Below the pieces are notes generated by a model. It had not been told where the DNA came from. It was given only the letters and a program-made list of their open reading frames with translations, and did no database searches. Of a DNA stretch of 64,000 bases, positions 37,177-51,132 are shown piece by piece; position 1 is the first letter of the stretch; the number at the start of each line of letters is the position of its first letter. This DNA comes from Megalopta genalis (lineage: Eukaryota; Arthropoda; Insecta; Hymenoptera; Halictidae). The DNA lies in assembly GCF_051020955.1 (NCBI RefSeq), contig NC_135013.1, positions 35,541,302 to 35,605,301 of the forward strand, given 5' to 3'. The position numbers and the translations under genes were made by a program.

Positions 37177-38767
37177 CTCCTCCGTCGTTTGGCTCTGTTA
37201 TTAGATGCACGTATGCGGACGTAAACGTGTCGCGCCGTTGAGGTGAAACGAGGCTTCGCGGTACCTTGCAATTGAATTGTTCCCCGGTTGCGATCTGCTC
37301 GGGGGTTGAAACCGCTCGGTCCACGCCCACTCGCCGCTCGAGCTTCCCAGGCTTCTTGCCGCGTGGACGCGATTCTTTCGCGCTCCCGGCATCCGGGAAA
37401 TCGTTCGCGAATCCTTTCGATCGAACGGTGGGCACACGTTCGATCCGAATCGTTTCCGTCTAAATTCTGGGGTCCGACGACCCCGGAAGCGCTCCGTTGC
37501 ATTCGAATTCACGGTTAGGCATCCTCTTTCCGGTCCGACGACCTAGGAGAAAGGCGACGACGGAGCTTCGTTACAGCTCGGTCGATCGGAAGGCTGGAGA
37601 TCGCTCGCGGAAGTCGCCGACTCGTTCGAATCCGCGCGTTCCGACGAGAGGAGGTCGCGGAGCCGACACCTTTCTCGAGCCGACCGAATCGGTCGACGAA
37701 CCTGTCGCGACGCGTCGGTTGCCCAACGGCCGACGAGCTCGAGGAACGTCGAATTCTTTTTCAACGCCGGCCGAATGTCGGCGTCCAGAGTCCAGACACG
37801 GAGCGGTGTAATTCCGCCGTTTGCTCGATCGGGGACCGATTGCGGCGCGAGACCGGCTCGGCACCGCGAAGAAAGTATCGGCGATCGAGTCGCCAATAGG
37901 GAAACCATTACACGCTTAGGCTGCGAGCTAAAGAGGCTCGGCCGCCGCGGCGAGTGAAAGTCCGCGCGCGTTACGTCGAGCCTCGAAACATGCCAAAAAA
38001 CTTGCACGCGCGTGTAACCGTCCACGTGGGTAATCGTACGGCGATCGCGCAATCGGTCGCGCGTACGACGCGTACGCGAACAGGTACACCCGATCGCCGT
38101 CGATTTTATCGTTTCGGATCCGAACGGTCGAAGAAAGAGGCGACTCGCGCTGGTACGCGCGGTACGCGCATCGAGGCGAACGGTCCAACGATACGGCGCG
38201 ATGCTCCGAATCGTTTTGTTCCGGCCAGTTGAGAAGGTGCGATCTTCGAAACGACAGCTTCCGCGATTAACTCGCGATAAGATCGCGCGATTCGAGCGGA
38301 CGAGCATTCTCCGCAGTTTCCTTGATTCCCGAAGCAGCTGCCGAAGTTAAGAAGGAGAAGCAATTAGCGCGCTCGGAGCGTTCGTCGATGCGCGAACCGT
38401 GCCGGAACTCGTAATAAATATTAATCGAGACTCCCTTTACCGTTGCGGCTCGATCCGATTTTCAACGGAGGAACTACGCTGCCGAGAGAGCGTGGACGAC
38501 GTATAAGAACCGCCGGTCGTCGGCGATCGATTTCACGAACTTTGTTACGCGCCGGTCGTTCCACGACGGTTCTACGAACGGGGCAAACGAGTCGGAAGAA
38601 TCCACGGGGAACGCAGATCCCATGGGCGATTCTTCTTTGGCCTCGTGTCGCGGCAATTACGCCCACGGGCGTCGCGGCCACTTTAATTTGCCGTCGAGTC
38701 GATTGTCTAAGTCCGAGGCCGAGTCTCTAAGTCCAACAATAAGTCTAAGCGGGTCGGCTCGGATCGG

Positions 38768-38810
38768 TTCTCGCTTCTCGCTTCTCGCTTGTCGCTTGTC
38801 GCTTGTCGCC
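38768..38810. repeat. (TTCTCGC)n/(TTGTCGC)n 7-bp array
   Basis: Three TTCTCGC units are followed by three TTGTCGC units. Confidence 0.88.
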
Positions 38811-41249
38811 GCGCCAATAAATTAGATTCCGCGAGCGTTCGCTTCGCCGCGGTCGTTTCGCCTCGCACAGTGTCGAACGCGAGATGCCGCGAGCGGGTCG
38901 AAGCGGAGTGCAGCCGAGTGCAGCGGACCCGGCGCGCCGCGCCGCGCCGAGCCGCGGCGTGGGACGAGCGCATTGTTCGGCCGCGACGACGGCTTCGACG
39001 ATATACGCCGGGAATAAAGGGTACCGGTTGGCCGCTATACGTGCTGCCACCATAAACGCCAAACGCTGTTCGCGGATTATAATTTGTGCCCCGATAATGA
39101 AGGATAATAAAGCGTCGCGTGGGATAGGCGTCGCGTCGCGTCGCGTCCGTCTAGCCTCGGAGAAAGCGACGGTCCTCTTTCTCCCGGCTCCCTTCCTCGA
39201 TCGTTCCACCTTTCGTCTCTCTCGCGTCTTCGAGCTGCCCGGTGAATTCGACCGTCGACCGGCCTCGGCTTTCGCGATCGAATGTCCCCGGCTGCTCGAG
39301 TCATCCTCTGCAATCCGATACAAAAACTTCGGCTTCGATCTGCCTTATTTATTCTTGTTACCGCCCGTCGCTTCCGACTTTCCGACGCTGACCGACTGTC
39401 GCCACTGTTTCCTTTCGGCGAGCGTTGCTCTTTCGGCAGGGCCAGGAGACTCTGTTCTTCCATATTTTTAACGTAAAGCCTCGAAGCGTGGACACTCGGC
39501 AGTCCAATGGCCAAAGTGCAACCCGCGAGTCGCACAGGAATCGGGCCGAACCACATCCTTCGAATCCTCTCTCTTCCACGACCGGAGACGTCGCGTCGCG
39601 AGTCTCGGGTTTCGCAGTTTCGGGGCGAAAGTGGCCGAGCTTGTTTGGGGATTCTGCGGTTTCCGCTACACGGAAATCGATACACCGCGCCCGAAAGGAA
39701 GAAATCCCTGCGATGCTTCTCCCGCGACGGGGAAGCATTAGAGCACTGGCGATTGGGTTTCTCGGACAGCCGACAAATTTGTGGAAACGCTCGCGGCTCG
39801 CAACGGTTCTATAAAAGAATCCACTCGTCGATTCTGTTCTCGTTTCATCATCGGTAAAACCGACGCGCTCTCGTTACTTTTGCCCGATCATTATTCCCCG
39901 GCTAATAAGAAGAATTTCGTTGAAGTTTCTATGGAATTCCTGTATCGGATAATCTTCGCGAAGATGTTCCGAGCGATGAAAAGGATAACGAGCAGACGGT
40001 GCTTCAACGACTACCGGAGTCGAGGCGCGAGATCCGCAACAATCAAACTTTCGATCCCGAAGGAACGGTGCGGCGCTGTGGCCCGACACAAAGCTGTCGA
40101 GTAGAATTGTCCTCGGGAACTAAGTTTGCAGCCGACGCGGCGCGCGACGCGACGAGTTTCAATGGCACGCCATCATCGGGCACCCTCGTCCCACGAAAAT
40201 CGGAGACGAAATTCAAGTGCAAAGATACGGAAACACAGGCCGGAGGCTCGGCTCCGTCGTTGTCGTCGTTATCGCTGTCTCGCGGTAGTTCTACGATCGC
40301 TCGATATCGACGGGAACCGCGGCCTCCGTTCGCCAACGAGTGGGTCGAACGATTTCGTGATCGATGGAGCGTATTAATCGCGCCGCGCTCTCGGCTCTCG
40401 AGTGGACGAGCCTAATCGCACGCGGAAGCCCGAGGAAGTCGAAGTCGAACGCGATTATCGCGATCGGAGACATTGTTCGCCGGAAAAACCCGGAGCGCTG
40501 CAATTAAGATCGGAAACACCTTCGCGGAAATCAATATTCCGGTACGAGGCGTTGCCGTTCGACGCGACCATTGTATGCTAAGTATCGTACGCGATCCGTA
40601 TTGCGTCCGGTACCGCGGCCACTTTTATAATTAATCTATTCCCCGCGAGCTATCGATGCGTGCCCGGGCAGCGATCGGGACGCGAGACCGCCGGGAAGCG
40701 ACGGTTCCATCGGATTCGCTTCGAACGTCCACGATCTCGTTCTTTCGTTGCCGTGCTCCGGGATACTCGATCGGCCTGGCACGCGCGAAGATCGAGTCGC
40801 GTGCAGCGGCAAATTTACTTCGACCGAAACGACGAGGACAATTTCTACGAGCTACGGGACTGCTTGAAAATAAAACGCGCGTGCCGAGAAAGCCAATTTT
40901 CACCGACCGAAGATCCGAGCGATCCCGACCGCCGTTAAGGCGTAGAATTACGGCCGCGACGAAAATAAAATGGAAGATCGAAGTGCTAGCTTATAGCGGC
41001 GACTCGAGAGAAAGTGGCAAGGGTCTGGCAACGACTATAAGTTCCGAACCCGCCGCACTTTGCGGCGTTTTCAATTATTCGGCTCTGCAACGAACGACGC
41101 GATCCGTGATTTGCGACAGAGTGGATCGCGATTACGAGCGGTTTCGCGCGCTCGCCGCTCGCGCGGCATCCCCGGCGCGAGTTTTAACGAGCGAACGATC
41201 GGAATTAAACGCGGCTGATCGACGTTCGTTTAATTATTGGCCGCGATAA

Positions 41250-41279
41250 CCGGCGCGCCGATTCCTATCGGCGCGCCGG
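41250..41279. repeat. Perfect 13-bp hairpin with tetraloop
   Basis: CCGGCGCGCCGAT (41250-41262), loop TCCT, then the exact complement (41267-41279). Each arm contains the palindrome GGCGCGCC. Flanking sequence is AT-rich (TTAATTATT before, AAATTAATGTTAAT after), so the GC hairpin stands out. Confidence 0.75.
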
Positions 41280-44200
41280 AAATTAATGTTAATCGGAAGA
41301 TGTTGCCGCGATTACGCTAAACGCGACGTCTAATGGAATTGGCCGGCACGCTGCGCCACGCCGCTGTTACGCGATTCCACGATCCTTATCGGCGGATCGC
41401 GTTTTAAGCACTTTGTAAATGGTCCCGTCGGAATTAAGCGCTTCCTGCGTTCGCGCCACGCGAATCATCGACGCGACGCGCGTCTGTCGCTCGATAAATC
41501 TATCGATGCGGCGCGCTATGCTCGTCGATTAATCTCGACGGACTCGGATAACTCCGGCTAGCGCGTCGGTGTGTTTTACAAAGCCTCTCGATCGTCCGCG
41601 ATCGAAGCAAAAATTTAAGGCGCGAAGAAACGCCACATTTCTTGTTTCCCGTACAAATATTTAACGTATCGCTTGTCGGAACGCGTTCCGGCGAGGATCG
41701 AGAACCCTTCTACGAGTTCGCGAACGAACGCCGTTCAGCCGAGGTCCGCCGAATATTCTAGACAGGGCTCGATACACGGAAGAACCGGTGTCGTCGTCGG
41801 TTGGCGCATAGGGAGACCCATCGTCCGCCGGGTCTCCCTCCTTGTCGGCATCGGATGAATGGAGCGAGCGCGATCCACGGTCTACGTCTACGATATGGCA
41901 GACCCGTCGTTCCCTGCACTTGCCATTCTGCCCGCGAAACGCGCCGTGCCGCATGGACGCGTCTCTCCCAAGCCCGTGGACATTTTCTCCGCGACCGCCG
42001 CGGCCGCGGCGCGGCTTGTCTCTCGAGTTTCGAGACCGTGCGTGTCCCACAGTCGGCATGGCTCGGCCATTGTTCTTTTCTCGGACACCGTTTCCCAGAG
42101 AAACGCGCCCCGCGCGACTGCGAAATCTCATTTGCGAAATGCGATTTGCAGCGTGCAATAACGCCGACCGGCCGATAATCGCTTCGAACCTCTTTCCACG
42201 GAGCCGCGGCTCGGTTCGGCCCGGCGCGGCGCGGCTCGGAGCAGAGGTCCTTTACCTCTCGGGTTCGTTGCAGCCGACCAGAAGCTTCTTCCTACCGCGC
42301 CATATCGATTTTTCGTGCTCGCTTCCTTCTCGGAACGAATTATTTCGTGAGAAGCGAAAGAGACGCGACCGATCTCGCACTGCCGCGCGCCTAGAGCAAC
42401 AGAGATACGTCTGGGTCGATCGCTTTTATGAAAATGTCGAACGCGCGTCCGAAGATAGGCCGCGGATCGAGCGACCGTTCGTCCGCGAAGAAAGACAAAA
42501 AGTATCGTCTGGTCGCGGAAGCGCGGCAGCAGAGGCAACGATATCGAGTTTTCTGGTCTAACGACAGCCTCGTTAATTACGTTTCATCCGCGGCTAATTA
42601 CATCCGCGACGGTGCGAGCCGAGATTACGTAAAGGCCGATTCCCAGCCGGTCGGCCGCCTTTTCGTGTTTCCTGCCGGGGAATCCGTCGGCTTCGAATGT
42701 GTACTACGAGTTCCCCAACTTCTACCGAACGGTAATCGCCGATTACACCCCGAGCTTATCTCGATAGCTACGGCTTAACCTCTTTTCAATTAGCCGCGGC
42801 ACTAAATTGGCCGTTTATCGAGCTTCCCGCAATTCTCCGTTCTTTTCTATTTGCCAATTTACGACGTTACTCCGCGCGAGCATTGAAGATACAAACTGTT
42901 AGAACAAATACGTTGAAAGTCGAAAGATCCTTCGACGATAGGTTTTATACCGTTCTATATCAAATTTAATTCGACGATACGATATTTATCGCGGTTACTT
43001 CGTTTGGACTACCTCCAATTAGCCGACGCCGCTTTCTTTATTTTTCTTGTCGGAGCAAAAGACGCGGGAATTTACCTTCCGCCTTCTCGTTGCAACGCGG
43101 CGATCGAATTGCGAACATGAAAAATGACGAGACGCGCTCGTCCCGCATACGAGATCGACACCGAAACGGCGATTCGCGATTCGCGGTACACGCACGGCTG
43201 GAAACTGGAAAGGGATTCCGAATTCCCAGCGAATCTCCATTAAAATGAATTACTGTTTTCCGCGGAGACCGTGCCAGGGACGACGGAGATAGGTATAATA
43301 GGGGAGCACGTTTCTCGCGCGCGCTGCGTGCGATATTTACATTGTAACGGGGAGCCGAGGTGTCGATGACCCCGCATCTTCGGTTATACATTCCAGCTCG
43401 TCGAACTGCTAATGCGATACTCCTAATTAGTATAACGAGGCGAGAGCACGCGCGCGCGCGCGCCACGCCGCGCCGCGCGCTCCATTCTTCTGATTTATTA
43501 CCGTAATTATGTTTCCAGCTATGACGTGGCTTTTGTGTCTGGTTACCTCTTCCGATTATATCGAGACGTTCCTGTTCTCGGGCAGAAATAGATTTCCGTG
43601 GAACCGGTCTCGAGAAATCCTCGATTTGGAGTAGGTCGGATCGCGGCGGGCCTTCGATCTCCCTTCCCAAAAAGTCGACGCACGATTCTTCGTCGACGGA
43701 TTTACGGAAGAACGACGACGAAATGCGTCGAGGAAAATTGTCCAACGTTTCCGGAGACGTTGAAATTCGCGAGTTCCTGCATGCTCGCGAGCCTTCCGAT
43801 TGCGACGGCGTCGCCTCGGTGTCTCGGCACGCCGATCCAGGGGTTTAACAGAGGCTGGCCGAGTGTGCCAACACGTTTCCGATCCGCCTTAATTGGAAAA
43901 AAAGGCCGAGCCTCGAAATGAGATTCCTCGGGCGGGTACGGGAACGGATGAGATTAGGAGAGCGAGCTGCGGGAGGAGAGACGAGAGGAATCCGTGCGCG
44001 CAGCTATGCGACATTCTTGGCAGCGCGGAATCTATTCACGAGTAGAAACACCCTGGGGAGGAAAAAGCCTAAACAGTAACCGATCGCCGGGATCGGCTCA
44101 TAAATAAGACATTAGAGAGTGCGTGCTTAGAAAAAGCACCGGGTTTCTTCGTTGTCGACGGAGGAGGTTCTCTCGCCGGGGCACGGGTGCAACGATCCCG

Positions 44201-46999
44201 ACAACTGTGTTGTTCGGAAATGGCATTTCAGCGGCCGCGGCTACGTGTACACCTGCGCAACAGCGGCCGCCGAGTGTGTTGGAGTTAGAAGGCATCTAGT
44301 AAGCCGCGAACCGCTGCGGCTACTCGTTAAAATACACCTGATTACCGAACATTACCGTGCCGAGGGGGTAATGATCGCAGCGGCTGCACGTAATAGAAAT
44401 CGTTCCGAGTCGAGCGAGAACAGGCCGTCGTCGCTCGCCTCGAAAATCCCGTCTGCGAGCAGCTCGAAACAACTTAAACATAGTTGCTGCTGCCGCGGAG
44501 GATGCTGAATCTTCTCGTTCGTTTTTATAGCTAATCCGCTTTGCAGTCATCCATCTTGCAGCTTCTCGGATTTTAGGGACTCGGAATTTGGGATCCTCGG
44601 AGTGTTGCTTGTCACCGGGAACTCGAAAATTCGAGGACTCGCAATTTTTGAACTTTCAGTTGGTACGCGGAAAGACTCGGATGCGATTAGCCTTTGCAGA
44701 GTTTCGGAGCTAGAAACTTAAAATTGTAAAAGACAAGGATATCGCGAACTTGGGGTAGTAAAAACTTTGGGCCGCGGTGATTTGGTATCTCGAAGGTCTT
44801 CGATTCCGGGAATCTCAATTTCAGAAAATCCAAGAGGGTTAAATCGCGTCGCGAACCCCGCGCGCAGGATTCGCGAAGCATCGTTGACCCACGTGTCCGT
44901 ATTTTCCGGGAAAAATTAGTCGGCAAAAGCGAGCCGATCTCCAGGAACGAGAAAGCGCGTTCCGAATAACCGGGCAGAGTCGCCGATAGTGACCCCGATC
45001 GAGGCGCGACAAGATTTGAAACTTTAATGGAGACATTCTTACGCATTATTCATTCGTTTCTTCTACTAATTAGCGATCGAGGTGGTAACGGAACGTGTAA
45101 CCGACACGGAAAGGCGACGCGCGACGCGGCGTTTCACGCTCCGCGATCGATTCCTTCGTATCGTTCTCCATAACCGAAAGATAAACGACTTCCTCGTGAG
45201 CGGGTGAAAGTGATCCCGGTTCGAAGAGCTAATTTGCCTTCGCTTCGTTTTCGTACCTGTCTCGCGGATAGCGCCGGTCGACAATTAGGAAACGCGAGAT
45301 CGATCTCTTTCAAGTTCTCGGCGATCCGCCAACCGAACCGTCTTGGCTCCGATCTCGGAGGTCGGCGCATCTCCTCGGCCTCCGACTGACATTTCTTTCG
45401 GACAAATTCGTCGGGAGAATCGCCTTCGGATTCTTCGAACCGAATTCGCCGTGCCACAAACGTTTTGTTTACGAACGGCGCCGCGGTTTATCGTTCCCGG
45501 TACAACATTTCAACGCGAACATTCGCTCGGAGATGTTCTAGGAACTCGTGGTTCGTGGTTCCCGGTTCCCTCTGTCAACAGACTTTTACTACATCCTCGT
45601 AAAGCAGGACTAGCAGATTCGGACTGCCTTTGCGTGGGACCGATACGGGGTCCGTAACGCTTCGACTTTGGCAAATATATGCACGGAAATGTCTGAAATG
45701 GCAGTTTCGCGGGCAATTAACTCCGGACGATGTCGCGCTATATTTAGATCGTTGTATCGACGCTTACGCGAGTTTCACTCGGCAAATAGCCGGTATTTGG
45801 AAGCGTGGTATTTTCCTAGACCGGGATCAACGATCGTGCGCCGCAAAAATCATCCGGAAAGCTCGAAGACGAAACGTCGCATCGACCAGGAACGTCGACG
45901 AAGAAGAGTCGAAGCGAATTCGATCGTCGAAACTTCGCGAGTATTTGCCTCGAAAAAATTCTGCCTCGAAAGACGCGATTCGTTCTTTTCGTTGGCAGTG
46001 CCTGGGAACGTTTCGACGGATCGTTGAACGATCGGATGCCATCTTTCGTTAGCGACTAGCAGTCGATGCGGATCGTTAGAGGGACCATGGAAAATAATAT
46101 CGCGCCGGCGAACGACGAGTAACGGCGAGGCCCGTAAAACTCGGCCCGTAATTGCTCGAAACCCACGGTTCTGGTAAATGAAGTCAGAGCGGTAAACATT
46201 ATTACCTGTTACCTTGGGTATAACAATATAATGGCAGCATTGTTACCGTCGAAGACACGGTCCGCGTAACTGGAACGAGGTAAAATTTCTTCGGCGACCG
46301 GCCGATAGTGTGAACCGACCGAGCGAAAACACACCTGCGCGGCTCGCAAATGTCGAATCCCAGCACGCCGATCGTTTCGCAGGAATTCGGCGTGCAGAAA
46401 CTCTCGGAGGATTGCAACAGTGAAACGACCGCGATTTTCTCGCGTTTCGGAAGAACCGATTTTCATTCTCGCGATCCACCAAACGGTTTTACTCGTGCGA
46501 CGCGAAAGACGATCTTTCGTCGGGAAGCTGACTTTTTGGGTCGCAAATATCATCGATCGTTATCTCTTCGTCCCAAGACTGTTGCTTTATCGATATTTAT
46601 AGACATTCCAAAAGCATGATAAATCAGAATAGTTTCGGATTTATCTTCTGATAAATCTTTTCCTGCACGCATAATCGATCCATGTCTGAGCGTGTTCTCA
46701 AAGGGTCGACGGTATGGAAAAGTTCCAAAGAATTTCTCGTTCGCCAAGATTGCCCGAATCGAAAATATGGAAAGACTATATTCTCGAAACGAAGTCGATG
46801 CACGCGCCGATCTCGTTCCAGCTTCGCCGATCGTCGCATCGCGTCGGATCGAATCGTCCCAGCGCCGATGCACCGCGGTGGTGCATTCGCAGTCGCAGTC
46901 GCAGTCGTTGCGCCGGACGTGTATACACGTAGTTTGCCTGCATTGCGACACGCCCAGCCACGAGAGCGACCAGGAAACGCACGGGGCTACGTGTGCAGT

Positions 47000-47033
47000 G
47001 TGCAGCGTGCAGCGTGCAGCGTGCGGTGCGCAA
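47000..47033. repeat. (GTGCAGC)n 7-bp array
   Basis: About five GTGCAGT/GTGCAGC/GTGCGGT units. Confidence 0.8.
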
Positions 47034-47808
47034 ACTGCACACCATCCTGGCCCGGCGATCCTGCATAACGTATTTATGCGGCCCCCGTACGGCCTCGCGT
47101 ACACCATTCGGCATCGCGTATTGGACTGGACATCACCGGCATTCCATCGGGGCTGGGATATGAATATACATAGCTTGAACGCGTGCACGGGATCCAGAGG
47201 ATGGATGGCATGCTGCTCTCGATACCTCGCGGATCGCTCGGATACCCCTGCGTTCTATTATTCGATCGTTCGTCGGGCACACCGGCACGGATGAATTAAT
47301 ATCTGATAGCGGGATGATCGATCGACGGCGCGCTCTCGCGGTCTTCGAAACCCCGTTAACTCGGGATTCCGAAACCTTTCGATTCCAGTAGACGCGCCGG
47401 GGACTCTGGGACGTCGAGGCATTGCTGCCTACGAGCAGTCGGCAACTCGGAACTCGGTCGACTTAGGATCGCGGGCACTTATCCGACACGCTTCTATCGC
47501 TCCAACTCGGGGGACGAAGGAGAGACACCGGCGAAGCAGCCCGAGAAGAACGGAGAGCGCGGCGCGAGGTCGCGGCATTCTCGAAGCGCATAATTGCGCC
47601 GGAGATCGGGCCGGGTGTTATCGTCGTCGACGCCGGGCCGGGCTGGGTTATCTTGTACGCGTACACGGTCCACGGGCCCCGTTACCAGCCAGCGAGAGCG
47701 CGGCCGTCGCGCGTCGCTCCAACAATGTTTCGACTCGTTCAATTTCCCAAGACTAATTGTTTTCGAGTTCCCGATGACTGATTACCGAAGAATAAAGCCG
47801 GTCCGCCG

Positions 47809-47847
47809 CGCCTCGCCTCGCCTCGCCTCGCCTCGCCTCGTCTCGCC
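47809..47847. repeat. (CTCGC)n pentamer array
   Basis: Seven tandem CCTCG units, then one TCTCG. It is one of the longest and cleanest of the dispersed pentamer arrays. Confidence 0.9.
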
Positions 47848-48693
47848 AAGCCGGCCCCTTTCCTCTCGCGCAATGCATGCGCTTTATTCGCCTCGCTCGA
47901 CCTCAAGATTATCATTAAGACGTTGAACGCGAGAGCACCGGTACTACCGACGCGGCACGCGGCGCGCCGAGTTCCGAGAGCATGCGAGATAGACGACGAT
48001 GCCCGGGTCTGCTCGGGACGTCGGGACGCCGGGACGCCGGGACCAGCCAGAGATTACGACGCAGCCGAGCAGCACGGAGAGCCTCGCCCCGTTCCTATCC
48101 GGCAAACAGCTAATCACGGGACTAAATGAAAGACGCTTAACCCGGGGAGAAGCGTCGCGGTCGGATCTTTCATGGAAATGAGCCGTTCCCAGCGAGCGGC
48201 GACAAAATGCCCGGACGCCGGACTCCGAATGCAGATTCGACGACTTCCGCGTTAATTACGCCGGCCTGAAGCGTAACTAATTCCCCTCTTCGAGAACCTT
48301 CCGACGTCCGTGCGAATCTATTCGAGAAAGACCCGATTTTTCGCTAGCTTCCGTCGACCGAAGCCGTTTCCGCTCGATTTCAGCTTCTACGGATCGAAGC
48401 TTGTCGCATCGTAAAAATCTACGGTTTATATATTATATAAGTACATAAGCAAACTCGCTTTCTTCGAGGGAGCTACTATGCGCGTCCAACGCTTGAAATT
48501 ATTCCTGCGAAAAAATAAGGAACGCCGAGTACGACGAGCTGGTTCCGAAATCACGCGGCTTTTCCATTTAGCGGTCGGATTGGCGCGCCACGGAGAGGAG
48601 CAGATAAATCATAGAGACCCTTTGGAAATTGATTCGGTCGGTTGCGCGCCCAGAGCAGCTCTCCTCGGTTCCGTCCGAGTTGGTTCGCGAGGC

Positions 48694-48722
48694 CGACTCG
48701 GCTCGGCTCGGCTCGGCTCCTC
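48694..48722. repeat. (GGCTC)n pentamer array
   Basis: Five tandem CGGCT units. Confidence 0.85.
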
Positions 48723-50939
48723 CGTTATTTCATTATCCGCGACGTCGATGGCGGATCGAAGAAAATGGGTTACGGTGGCCGCAAGATTAATGGTGCCACC
48801 TGCTCGCAATTATAGTCGAGAGAGTCGAGAGCGGAGAATCGCGCGCGGTGCGTAAGCAAGGATGATCCCTTCCGCCGCGGGAAACTCCGGATCGGGTCTC
48901 GTTCGGCTCCTGTCTGCGGGCAGAAACTCGCGGCGTAACAGGTAGTTCGTATTCCATTCACCGATCGAATTATAATGGCTGCTGATTGTACCTTTCTACC
49001 CGTAATTGATCACGATTAATTTATTATTCGAGCCAGCGCGGAGCTTTACTTTGTATCGACCCGGTAATTTCGCGCGTCGCGTCCGAGATCCGCGCCAATT
49101 TCCTCGGGCTTGTTTCTTCGAATTCGAGCCGCTGATTTATGCCGTTCCGCGATGCTCCGACAATGTCCCCTCGTTAAATATTTGCAGAAGCTTCGCGCGC
49201 CGGTGGTAACCGAACCGCGGATCTTCGCGCAATTACGTTGGATTCGAGCTATAAAATACGAGGGAACGTCCGCGTCCACGTAGAGACAATCTTCCACGGT
49301 AGTTTGTAAAAGTTCCATCGAAAATAAACGCGGTCGCGATTGCTCCGCGACGATTCGAACCGATCCGAGCTTCGCGTCGGCCTCCGCCGCGTCATCGGTG
49401 ACCCGCGCGTCACCGAGGCCTAATTCCAACTCCTATCTAGAGTTTCGTTCCAGTTCCCGTACACTCTCGATTGCGTCATGCGACGCGCGAGCCTGAATAG
49501 CTCGAGCTCCGGAGACGATCGTCGGAGTTGGAACGACCTCCGGAGCGATTCCGCCTCCGTTCGGTGCCGTTCTGGGTCGGGTCGATTCGGCGGGTCGGGT
49601 CGCATCGACGGTCAATTTTCCCGGCCTAGAAACGCGCTCGGGCTCGTTAGGAGACGATCGTTGTGCCAGCGAAACACCTGTACAGCGGTCGAATCGGCTA
49701 TCTTCCGAAGCCGCGAGCGAAAGGATAGGCGGCCGAGCGGGAAAAATCGTTCGACGAGGCGACATTGCGCAACGAGATCGGGGGATTCTCGACAAAGGAA
49801 AATGTCGCGCCGAGAGTTGCGCGAAGCGGCGAAGAGGATGTTCCTCGTCGGCGAAAGATCGCGCCGATGAAACAGGGCCGCGATCGTTGTCCTTGGTTCG
49901 TGGCAGCGTTTTTTCCGGATTTCAGCAACGGATCGAGCCGAGACGGACACGATCTCGAGGCCTCCCCTCTCACCTTTTCCACCGCGATCGACGGACATCC
50001 ACGCTCGAAGCGTGGAACATCGTTAACCTTTGAGATCATCCTGGCAAACACACAGACACGCGCGGACGACGGAGAACGGACTCGCTCGCCTCTGCCTTCT
50101 GCCTCCATCGTTGGCTTCGCCTCTTCGCCTTTGCCACCGCCTTTGCCTTTGCCCGTGCCTCGGCTCTGCCTCGACCCGCGCGCGTGTCGCTCCGATGCAT
50201 TCCGCGAGGATGACTGCCTTTTCCCGCGAGCACCGAGCAGCCGTGTGCGTACGCGCGAAGAGTAACGGGACCGAGCCGAGGGATCGATCGCGCCGGAGAT
50301 CGAAGGTCCCGCGAGATTCGATTCGATCGTGGAATGGCGAAGGTCGCCGGCGAAAGGAATACCGTTCGTAACTTATCGATCGGAGACCCGGGAGGATCGA
50401 CGAACGGGAACAGGAAACTTCGGCCTCGCGACGGAAACGCGCACCGTCTTCCTTCGCGATCCGTTCCCTCGTAAAACTCCGCGAGGACACCGAATTACGA
50501 CGAGACAAGATAATCATCGTCGAAGAATAAAAGTTGATCGCATTTACATCGGCTGCGACGCGGCGTCGAAAGAGTTCGCGAGCAAATTCTAAGTTCGTGC
50601 GAAACCAGAAACGAGACGTGGGAAGAACGAATTACGAATTCGAAATCCTTCGTCCGATTCTGTAATTTTTGTTACGACAACACTCGTTGCTCCGCTGTTG
50701 TAGCTTCCTCCCCAATCGACGTTACGCCATAGCGTCTCTTACCGATTGCGAGAGAGCTTCTCCGGAGCAACTGAACCGAGTTCGTAGCGAGGCGTGATCC
50801 TACCGGCGACTCTGCAGCGTCGTTTTCGCACGGTCGACCAGTTCCATCTGGAAAAGCAACGGGGGTCTTTGCCGGGCGTATCGTCGTCGACGCTGAACGA
50901 TCTGGTAACTTTTCATCGGTGAGAACAGGTCCCACCAGT

Positions 50940-50990
50940 GTCGCGTCGCGTCGCCTCGCCTCGCCTCGCGTCGTCTCGCGTCGCCTCGCA
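50940..50990. repeat. CTCGC/GTCGC pentamer array
   Basis: About ten mixed GTCGC and CTCGC units in one phase. Confidence 0.85.
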
Positions 50991-51086
50991 TAGGGGACGA
51001 GGGAACCTCGCTGCGAAAAACGATCGATAAAACCGGAACCCATCGGGAGAGTCGCGGGCAAACGATGAGCCACCGACGCCGTTCCT

Positions 51087-51091
<5 letters not shown>

Positions 51092-51129
<38 letters not shown>
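51092..51129. repeat. (CT)n microsatellite
   Basis: About 19 uninterrupted CT units. Confidence 0.93.

Positions 51130-51132
<3 letters not shown>

Larger units (their letters stand above)
35801..41249. other. Intronic sequence, no recognised gene
   Basis: It contains a GGCAAC array (37145-37176) and a 7-bp CTTCTCG/CTTGTCG array (38768-38810). Otherwise this is complex CpG-rich sequence with overlapping Arg-rich frames. I saw no conserved domain, tRNA or promoter that I could support. Confidence 0.5.

Noticed and set aside
46550..47188. Cys-rich 212-codon minus-strand frame
   Set aside because: The Cys pattern comes from the GTGCAGC and CAGTCG arrays and does not match any spaced cysteine domain.
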